NCBI GenBank assembly: GCA_934462715.1
Contig: CAKSIJ010000022.1
Coordinates: 1-36,947 of the forward strand
Source of the DNA: an uncultured Clostridia bacterium
GTDB taxonomy: Bacteria; Bacillota; Clostridia; UBA1381
DNA length: 36,947 nucleotides
Direction of reading: 5' to 3'
The translations under genes and the position numbers were made by a program. The notes under the pieces are model-generated. The model had not been told where the DNA came from. It did not search any database and was given only the letters and a program-made list of their open reading frames with translations. Positions 31,696 through 36,947 of this stretch are shown here, in pieces. The stretch's first letter is position 1, and the number at the start of each line of letters is the position of its first letter.

Positions 31696-31710
31696 GCCGC
31701 CGACGGCGGC
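31696..31710 (-). promoter_or_regulatory. GC-rich hairpin before the ntpE ribosome site
   Basis: GCCGCCG-T-CGGCGGC on the minus strand, followed by GGAATGGAG; almost the same block precedes fabZ on the plus strand at 24321-24345, which also has GGAACGGAG. Confidence 0.7.
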
Positions 31711-31727
31711 ATACTCTTTTAAAATTA

Positions 31728-32195
31728 TTATCTGATGTTAATAACCATTAAGAATGATACGATAAATCCGAGCAGAGCATATAACTCTATCAAAGAAGCC
31801 GATACAATAGCCTTTGAGCTTTCCTCGGGTCTTTTTGCGGTAAGGTTAACGCCGACCGCACAAACTCTGCCCTGTGAAACGGCACTGAAATAACCGCCTA
31901 CAGCGATAGGCAGACACGCTGCAAGATACTGCAAGCCCGTGATAACGTCGCCTACAGGCTCGCCGCCGAGAATACCTGTATTAAGCATAACCATAACGCA
32001 GACGATAAGTCCGTAAAGACCCTGTGTACCCGGAAGCAGCTGCAAAACAAGCAGCTTACCGAACTTGTTCGGATCGTCCGCCAATACCGCACCTGCTGCC
32101 TCGGAAGCAATACCTACTCCTCTTGACGAACCCATACCTGCCAGAATAACAGCCAAGGCCGCACCCAATACCGCATAAAACATACCAAAATTCAT
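31728..32195 (-). CDS. ntpK: V-type ATPase rotor-ring subunit K
   Basis: A 155-residue proteolipid with two hairpins (four membrane helices). LQLLPGTQGLYG (51-62), SAVSQGRV (104-111) and LIELYALLGF (135-144) match Enterococcus hirae NtpK at its Na+ ligands: Leu54, Thr57, Gln58, Gln108 and Glu137 here. That indicates a Na+-coupled rather than H+-coupled ring (inference from ligand identity). AGAAGGA lies 7 nt before the ATG. It forms the ring driven by subunit I. Confidence 0.96.
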   Translation of the reverse strand: MNFGMFYAVLGAALAVILAGMGSSRGVGIASEAAGAVLADDPNKFGKLLVLQLLPGTQGLYGLIVCVMVMLNTGILGGEPVGDVITGLQYLAACLPIAVGGYFSAVSQGRVCAVGVNLTAKRPEESSKAIVSASLIELYALLGFIVSFLMVINIR

Positions 32196-32215
32196 TTTAA
32201 ATCCTTCTTTCTTTA

Positions 32216-34180
32216 TTAATTGTTATTTGAAAAATTATAATACTTTGTTTTCATTGAGAACGGATTGAACTTTCTTCCTCCGCCCTCATAAAATTTCTGA
32301 TAAAATTCAACATACTGCAAACGGTTCGTGTGAACATATGCACCCAGACAGTTTATTGCAAAATTCAGAGCGTGTCCGAATATTGATATTACGATAAATG
32401 CAATTGCACCCGTAACCGTTGCTCCTCCGAGCGAGCCAAGAACGTTTATAACTGACGCTATAACTCCGGTTGCAAGTCCGAGAGCCATAAGTCTTGAATA
32501 AGAAAGTGCGTCGCCGACATAGCTTGTTATATCATAAAGACTTAAAATTCCGCCGAACAGCTTTCCGAAAATGTTCTTGCTTTTTCTTCCTCCCGTCACC
32601 AGAAGTCCTCCGAAGCCGATGATACAAAGTGCCGCTCCGACAGTTTTCAAGATATTGATTCCCGCCATGCTTCCGGCATATGCCGATATTCCCAAAAGCC
32701 CGATAATCCAAAATCCGGTATCGCACACAGCGTCAAGCTTTTCTCCCTTGCGCCATGTCATGTAAAACTTGATACACAAGCCCGTCAGAATATGAATCAC
32801 TCCGAATGCAACGCTGATTATAAGCAGCTGCAGCGGCTTCTCTGTTGGGTTTAAAAGCACCGGCTTAAATCTCATGGGACTGTTGAAGAACGTTTTTGCA
32901 ACGGTATCTATCAGATCTCCGAAAAAGCTTCCGTACATTATACCCCAAAAGGTTGTTGATACTCCGCAGAAGAAAAACATTCTGAATTTCTTTCTGCTGT
33001 CTCTTTCAAGCAGCTTGCCAAAGCCGAGTATTCCGCATACTATCATCATCATAAGTCCGTATCCGGCGTCGGAAAACATCATTCCGAAGAACAAGTAGTA
33101 GAATACTGCCATTATCGGGTTCGGATCTATATCGTCCGCCGACGGCATTGCATAATCGCTCGTTATTCCCTCAACGGGAGCTGCAAAAGCGTTATTTGAA
33201 AATGCTGCCGGAGCTTCGTCCCTCGGACACTTTTCAAGCTCTGTCACCACTCCCGGCATTTGCTCTAACTGCTCGGTCAGCTTTTTTGCCGCTCTTTCCG
33301 GGACATACGCCACTATTATGAAAGTGTTTTCCGTTACGGCGGCATGAGAAAGCGCTTCATACTTTTCCCGCCGCATAACAAGATGATCATAGAACAGCTC
33401 AATTTCCTTTCTGTATTCGCCGAACGATATAATCTCCTGTTTAAGCTTTTCATTATCCCGTAGGATTTTTTCTTTATCCTCCTGTAGCTTTTCATACTTC
33501 TTTTTTGTAGTCCTGTGCGAAAGGCTGAAGGACGGCTCGATAAAGCCTATCGACCTTAGAAAGGTGTTTACTTCATTTTCCTTTTCCGCAGGATATAAAA
33601 ACCATAAGCACGTCTGTTGCTTTGTTGAGCTTAATATTTCAAAGTATATATCATCAAAGCCGGCCTCCTTTGCAAGCGACGTTATGCTGTCGCCGTCAAG
33701 CTCACCGTCCACTGAACCGAGCTTTGCCTTTACCGTCTTTGTACCGTGATAATTCATCGGCACATCCAGCTTCATATAAGGAGTTATCTGCATTTGTTTA
33801 ATGCTGATTTTTGAAATACTGTCCTCGTTTGTCTTAATTGTTTTATATGCCCTGAGAATATCGTAAATGTGTTTGTTTACTCTGTTTATTTCCTCTGAAT
33901 CCATGCTGTAATGACTTTCATCGCTTTGAATTCTTTTCTCAAACAGGGCTTTCTTTTCGGGTACATATTCCGCGAGTATCTCCAGAGCCTTTGACGCATC
34001 GGCTATATAGCCGTTAAAACCCGAAATGCTTTTTGCGGTTTCCTTTCTGCCGAGTCCGTAATCCTCGGCGTGTGCGTCGGCAATTTCAACGCTTTCGCTT
34101 TTATGCAGAAACTCCAGCACATTCTTTCTCTGCTCGGATAAGCCGTATATATGCAGCTTATCCATTTCAAGAATAGCCAA
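32216..34180 (-). CDS. ntpI: V-type ATPase subunit I (stator a-subunit)
   Basis: A 654-residue protein with a long soluble N-terminal arm (coiled coils near 50-130 and 210-280) and about seven C-terminal membrane helices (from residue ~350) holding the ion channel. MFSDAGYGLMMMIVCG and SYVGDALSYSRLMALGLATG are the conserved channel segments, the latter with the essential Arg. The start is TTG 34180: the Shine-Dalgarno GGAGG lies 7 nt before it, whereas the ATG 34204 lies on the far side of that site. About 20 bp separates it from ntpK. Confidence 0.95.
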   Translation of the reverse strand: MAILEMDKLHIYGLSEQRKNVLEFLHKSESVEIADAHAEDYGLGRKETAKSISGFNGYIADASKALEILAEYVPEKKALFEKRIQSDESHYSMDSEEINRVNKHIYDILRAYKTIKTNEDSISKISIKQMQITPYMKLDVPMNYHGTKTVKAKLGSVDGELDGDSITSLAKEAGFDDIYFEILSSTKQQTCLWFLYPAEKENEVNTFLRSIGFIEPSFSLSHRTTKKKYEKLQEDKEKILRDNEKLKQEIISFGEYRKEIELFYDHLVMRREKYEALSHAAVTENTFIIVAYVPERAAKKLTEQLEQMPGVVTELEKCPRDEAPAAFSNNAFAAPVEGITSDYAMPSADDIDPNPIMAVFYYLFFGMMFSDAGYGLMMMIVCGILGFGKLLERDSRKKFRMFFFCGVSTTFWGIMYGSFFGDLIDTVAKTFFNSPMRFKPVLLNPTEKPLQLLIISVAFGVIHILTGLCIKFYMTWRKGEKLDAVCDTGFWIIGLLGISAYAGSMAGINILKTVGAALCIIGFGGLLVTGGRKSKNIFGKLFGGILSLYDITSYVGDALSYSRLMALGLATGVIASVINVLGSLGGATVTGAIAFIVISIFGHALNFAINCLGAYVHTNRLQYVEFYQKFYEGGGRKFNPFSMKTKYYNFSNNN

Positions 34181-34204
34181 GCTATCACCTCCATATAAAT
34201 ACAT

Positions 34205-34588
34205 TCTTTAGCCACGTGCAAAACTCCAAAGATATAGAGTTTATGCGGTTTTACGGACGTGGCAAATCCGTTTTGTCACTATAAAAAGAGTTTTTGTCCG
34301 CAGCGGTAATTCCGTTAAAAATCTTAATACAATTGCTCATATATCGCTCTTGTCGATTGCAATTGCTGCCGTTGTCACTAAGAAAGATGTTTCTTATCGC
34401 AGTGTAAAAACTTTAAAAGACTTGCCTGACTTTTTTTAACTGAAAATTTTTGAATTTCGCCGTAAGGTTTGTTTACCATACCTTTTTTAATATTATTCGC
34501 TTTTGTTGCTTCATTTGACTTTGTTGATATTTTATTTACTTTTTATTTCATGTGTTTTACACCTCATTCAGGAAGTATTTTTCAGATG
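34205..34588 (-). repeat. 384-nt gap between ntpH and ntpI with degenerate duplicated hairpins
   Basis: Two related blocks, about 34275-34310 and 34374-34412, both start GTCACTA and end GCAG(C/T)G; each folds locally (AAAAA/TTTTT and TAAGAAA/TTTCTTA). On the minus strand short frames of 33 codons (34378-34479, starting MVNKPYGEIQ) and 29 codons (34251-34340, starting MSNCIKIFNG) read partly like coding sequence, e.g. TAADKNSFYSDKTDL beside HCDKKHLS, but have no good ribosome sites. This looks like a degraded, duplicated repeat inserted in the operon. I see no terminator with a U-tract. Confidence 0.5.
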
Positions 34589-34903
34589 TTACGGCTGTAA
34601 AATTGCTTCCATTACCTTTTCAATTGCCGTTTCTTTCTTTTGAAAAATTCGTTTCTTTTCCGATTCGGCTTTGTCCTTTGCGGCATTTTCCGCCAATATG
34701 CTTATGTCATTTGCCTTTTTTTTCGCATCTGCCAACGCCTTATCATATTCCTGCTTCAACGAATCCTTCAGCTCCTGTTTCGACTGCGCCGCCTGCTTTG
34801 AAGCGTCTGCGGTAATTTCCGCCGCTTTTTTCTCCGCTTCTTCGAGCATCTGCTTTGCAGCCTCTTCAGCACGCTTGATTTCTTCAATTGCTTCCTTTGC
34901 CAT
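34589..34903 (-). CDS. ntpH: V-type ATPase subunit H/G (peripheral stalk)
   Basis: A 104-residue charged coiled coil (MAKEAIEEIKRAEEAAKQML) very rich in Ala, Glu and Lys, the typical H/G subunit that pairs with E to make the peripheral stalk. GAGGGGG precedes the ATG by 7 nt. It opens the operon, as in many Firmicutes, with its own promoter ~107 bp upstream. The 384-nt gap behind it is unusual for this operon; the other junctions are 0 to about 100 bp. Confidence 0.88.
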   Translation of the reverse strand: MAKEAIEEIKRAEEAAKQMLEEAEKKAAEITADASKQAAQSKQELKDSLKQEYDKALADAKKKANDISILAENAAKDKAESEKKRIFQKKETAIEKVMEAILQP

Positions 34904-35075
34904 AAGCTACCCCCTCAGTCATAATCGGATCGTCCGAATGCACGAAAATCATGTGTCCGATTCGCTATCCGACATAGATTGTTAACATTCTGACAATCTT
35001 ATTGCTTATATTATAGCATATTTTTTCCATTTTGCAATAGTCAATATTAATATTATTGACCAATATTGAATATTG
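34904..35075 (-). promoter_or_regulatory. V-ATPase operon promoter, structured leader and upstream palindromes
   Basis: Minus-strand TTGCAA (35032-35037), 16-bp spacer, TGC-TATAAT (35010-35015). The ~100-nt leader contains AATCGGA/TCCGATT able to close a stem before the ribosome site. Just upstream of the -35 are GTCAATA-N7-TATTGAC (35040-35060) and CAATAT-TGA-ATATTG (35062-35076), likely regulator sites. The rest of the 35077-35269 gap is AT-rich with a weak TTTTCC/GGAAAA stem near the end of the dehydrogenase gene. Confidence 0.7.
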
Positions 35076-35269
35076 TATGTCATATTTGAGCTTTAATCAA
35101 CAAATATTTGCAAAATGACAAGTATTTTAAAAAATTCTTTATATCTGTAATTATACCAATAACGGCTCAAAAAGTATAGAGAATTTTCCTTTTATTTTTG
35201 ATTTTTGGAAAAAATAAACAAATCTCCCCATGTACTATCGTCAATTGTTATAATGCGACCAAAATTTGA

Positions 35270-36016
35270 TTATTGCTTGGCACGCTGTATTCTGTATACA
35301 AATCTTTCCGTAAAAGCAGACGGAAAAATCTTTGAAAGAAAATGTACAAATTTTATTTGCAGCGACGGCACTATTACCACCCTGCCATTGAACATTTTTT
35401 TCAGAGCATACCCGGCAGCATATTTCGCCGTAACCGAGCCCGCTCTGAATTTAACACCCGCTACCGTATTAAATTCCGTATCTACGGGGCCCGGACACAG
35501 AACAGCCACTCTGACCCTTGATTTCTTCTTTTTTAATTCGTAGCTCAAAGCCTGAGTCAGTCTTAAAACATAAGCCTTTGATGCATAATATGACGAAAAC
35601 AGAGGTCCCGGGAAAAATGACGCACTTGAACCCACATTCAGTATATAGCCCGAATTTTTTCTTACCATTTCACGATAATAAAGCTTTGTCAGAATATGAA
35701 GCGCATATATATTGACATCGAGCATATCCAGTTCCTTTTCAAGCGATGTTGAATCAAATTCTCCGAACACCCCAAAGCCTGCATTGTTAATAAGTACATC
35801 AATATCCTTGTGCCTGTCAAAAAGCTCCCGACAATCATCCTCCCTGCCGAGATCGCATACACATATCTCAACGCTTCTGTCTTTCAGCTTTTCTTTGATT
35901 TCACAAAGCCTGTCTTTTCTTCTTGCCGCAATAACAATATCATACCCCATGTCTGAAAGTCTGTACGCAAACTCTCTGCCTATCCCGGAGCTTGCTCCTG
36001 TTATCAATGCTTTCAT
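35270..36016 (-). CDS. Short-chain dehydrogenase/reductase
   Basis: A 248-residue Rossmann-fold NAD(P)H enzyme of the classical SDR family. The nucleotide motif GASSGIG is at 7-13, NNAG at 77-80, the catalytic Ser at about 130 (NVGSSASF) and the YxxxK pair Tyr143/Lys147 in SSYYASKAY. ARRKDRL after strand 2 suggests NADPH preference. The C-terminal part is longer and more hydrophobic than FabG, close to DltE-like or YqjQ-type SDRs. GGAGGG lies 6 nt before ATG 36016; the longer frame from 36088 passes through this site. It has its own promoter. The substrate is unknown. Confidence 0.9.
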   Translation of the reverse strand: MKALITGASSGIGREFAYRLSDMGYDIVIAARRKDRLCEIKEKLKDRSVEICVCDLGREDDCRELFDRHKDIDVLINNAGFGVFGEFDSTSLEKELDMLDVNIYALHILTKLYYREMVRKNSGYILNVGSSASFFPGPLFSSYYASKAYVLRLTQALSYELKKKKSRVRVAVLCPGPVDTEFNTVAGVKFRAGSVTAKYAAGYALKKMFNGRVVIVPSLQIKFVHFLSKIFPSAFTERFVYRIQRAKQ

Positions 36017-36099
36017 ATTTTCCCTCCATCTTTTCACAGCAGATAACCTTTTATAATCATCTGCCGTATTATATCCGATTTTTAACATTTATTGTATTT

Positions 36100-36129
36100 A
36101 TTATACTCTTTATTCTGCTAATTTGTCAA
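36100..36129 (-). promoter_or_regulatory. Promoter of the short-chain dehydrogenase gene
   Basis: Minus strand TTGACA (36124-36129), 18-bp spacer, TATAAT (36100-36105). A second TATAAT at 36068-36073 has no matching -35. Confidence 0.8.
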
Positions 36130-36330
36130 TATAAATAGTATATATTATATGCTGCTTACTTTTTATCACAACAGAAGTATTGCAATCAATGTTAAATATG
36201 AGTATTTTTAATTTTTTACATTTTTTTATCAAGCAACGCCCCGATGATATCACAAATGTACTTATTTGACTCTAAAAATATGAAAAATTTTTATAAAATT
36301 CAAAAAATAATTATTCTTTTATTTTTTCTA

Positions 36331-36359
36331 TTGACATCTGTATTATTTTGTGCTATAAT
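36331..36359 (+). promoter_or_regulatory. Promoter of tRNA-Arg
   Basis: TTGACA (36331-36336), 17-bp spacer, TGC-TATAAT (36354-36359): full consensus, as expected for a stable RNA. Confidence 0.93.
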
Positions 36360-36378
36360 CTATATTATTGTTGGATAT

Positions 36379-36455
36379 GCGCCAGTAGCTCAGTTGGATA
36401 GAGTGTTTGGCTACGAACCAAAAGGTCGGGGGTTCGAATCCCTTCTGGCGTACCA
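36379..36455 (+). tRNA. tRNA-Arg(ACG)
   Basis: The cloverleaf is complete: acceptor GCGCCAG with CTGGCGT (a terminal G-U), D-arm with TAGCTCAGTTGGATAGAG, anticodon stem TTGG/CCAA around CTACGAA, giving anticodon ACG, T-arm GGTTCGAATCC, and an encoded CCA at 36453-36455. It reads CGN arginine codons after A34-to-inosine editing by TadA (family knowledge). Its own promoter and terminator are present. Confidence 0.97.
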
Positions 36456-36498
36456 TAACGATATTATCCGAACTCTTTATATTCGGAATAATGATAAG

Positions 36499-36532
36499 AC
36501 TCCACAGCAGATAACCTCTGCCGTGGAGTTTT
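36499..36532 (+). terminator. Terminator after tRNA-Arg
   Basis: ACTCCAC (36499-36505) pairs with GTGGAGT (36523-36529), and GCAGA with TCTGC inside after one mismatch, followed by TTTTGCTTTT. An imperfect stem ATTATCCGAA/TTCGGAATAAT lies before it. It can also act from the right on the minus-strand gene, whose stop is at 36540. Confidence 0.85.
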
Positions 36533-36539
36533 GCTTTTG

Positions 36540-36947
36540 TTATTCATGCTCCCTAATATACTTTACAACCTTTCTCGCCAGCCAATAAGCATTAACATCT
36601 TCCTTTAGTTTCTCAACCCACAAATCGGAATTGGAAACAATCCCCCTGTGCGCCAATTCCCAAACGATGTCATTAACCTCGGTCAGCTCGTCATCTTCAA
36701 TATACCTCTTAACGCAAATCAACCCTTTGTTTTTCAGCTTCTCTGTGCTTTTCTGCCCCTGCCTCATCTTGCAATAATCACTCATAACCTTAACGGTACC
36801 GCCGACCCCCGAGCCATGTCCGAAAATCTTCCCGTCACCGATATACATTTCAACGTGACCGACACCGTCCGTTCTGCTGTTATCCTGCCCTCTGAAAAAC
36901 AATAAATCCCCCTTTCTCATATTTTTTTCATCGGGAACGCCGTTGTT
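36540..36947 (-). CDS. NlpC/P60-type cell-wall hydrolase, C-terminal part (cut by window end)
   Basis: The frame is open to the right edge, so the start is outside the window. Visible are GDLLFFRG, then GVGHVEMYIGDGK, the strand-turn holding the active-site His of NlpC/P60 (C40) peptidases, then a C-terminal extension NDIVWELAHRGIV and NAYWLARKVVKYI, a tail seen in phage-like amidases and peptidases. The catalytic Cys must lie upstream, out of sight. NlpC/P60 enzymes cut peptidoglycan peptides. The phage-type tail and tRNA neighbour hint at a prophage or conjugative-element border, but this is only context. I see no attachment-site repeat. Confidence 0.65.
   Translation of the reverse strand, partial: NNGVPDEKNMRKGDLLFFRGQDNSRTDGVGHVEMYIGDGKIFGHGSGVGGTVKVMSDYCKMRQGQKSTEKLKNKGLICVKRYIEDDELTEVNDIVWELAHRGIVSNSDLWVEKLKEDVNAYWLARKVVKYIREHE

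Noticed and set aside
35270..36016. SDR gene as the missing fabG
   Set aside because: The C-terminal region is longer and hydrophobic, the gene stands alone with its own promoter ten kb from the fab operon, and typical FabG end motifs are not seen.

Overview
The window looks like chromosome from a low-GC anaerobic Clostridia-type Firmicute, perhaps a gut Oscillospirales or Lachnospirales relative (inference). The evidence is strong AGGAGG ribosome-binding sites with some TTG starts, consensus TTGACA-17-TATAAT promoters, a FabK-type fatty-acid operon, a Na+-type V-ATPase operon, a folate ECF transporter behind a tetrahydrofolate riboswitch, and a guanosine/BMP-type ABC transporter beside xpt.

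Layout. 1-5.5 kb is a decaying accessory zone: the C-terminal end of a probable glycosidase, an ISAs1-family insertion sequence with a frameshifted transposase, a DUF4886 (SGNH-like) hydrolase, a second DDE transposase with a frameshift, and a metallo-beta-lactamase-fold pseudogene broken by three frameshifts. 5.6-7.6 kb holds two alpha/beta hydrolases and a SemiSWEET-like membrane protein. 7.67-7.93 kb is a 109-bp-period tandem repeat. 7.9-13.7 kb (minus strand) is xpt plus a four-gene BMP-family nucleoside ABC importer, for purine base/nucleoside salvage. 14.2-17.5 kb carries an ABC exporter and a sodium-dependent transporter. 17.65-19 kb carries the THF-riboswitch-controlled folT and smpB.

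19-25.5 kb is a type II fatty-acid operon: a TetR regulator, then fabH-acpP-fabK-fabD-fabF-fabZ and an acyl-ACP thioesterase. Two similar palindromes, one at the regulator's own promoter and one at the fabH promoter, suggest that the TetR protein controls itself and the operon. No fabG or acc genes are in the window. A tiny promoter / 30-codon ORF / terminator unit follows, its ORF resembling the first 30 residues of a NUDIX hydrolase.

25.8-35.0 kb (minus strand) is a complete V-type ATPase operon, ntpH-I-K-E-C-F-A-B-D. Its K subunit keeps the Na+ ligands known from Enterococcus hirae NtpK. A 384-nt gap between ntpH and ntpI holds degenerate repeats. The window ends with a short-chain dehydrogenase, tRNA-Arg(ACG) with its own promoter and terminator, and a partial NlpC/P60-type gene.

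The most distinctive non-coding signals are GC-rich perfect hairpins placed just upstream of Shine-Dalgarno sequences in intercistronic gaps of both the fab and the V-ATPase operons, the paired TetR palindromes, the 109-bp repeat, and the orphan NUDIX-leader transcription unit. All identifications rest on reading motifs and translations by eye; no database search or computed fold was made.
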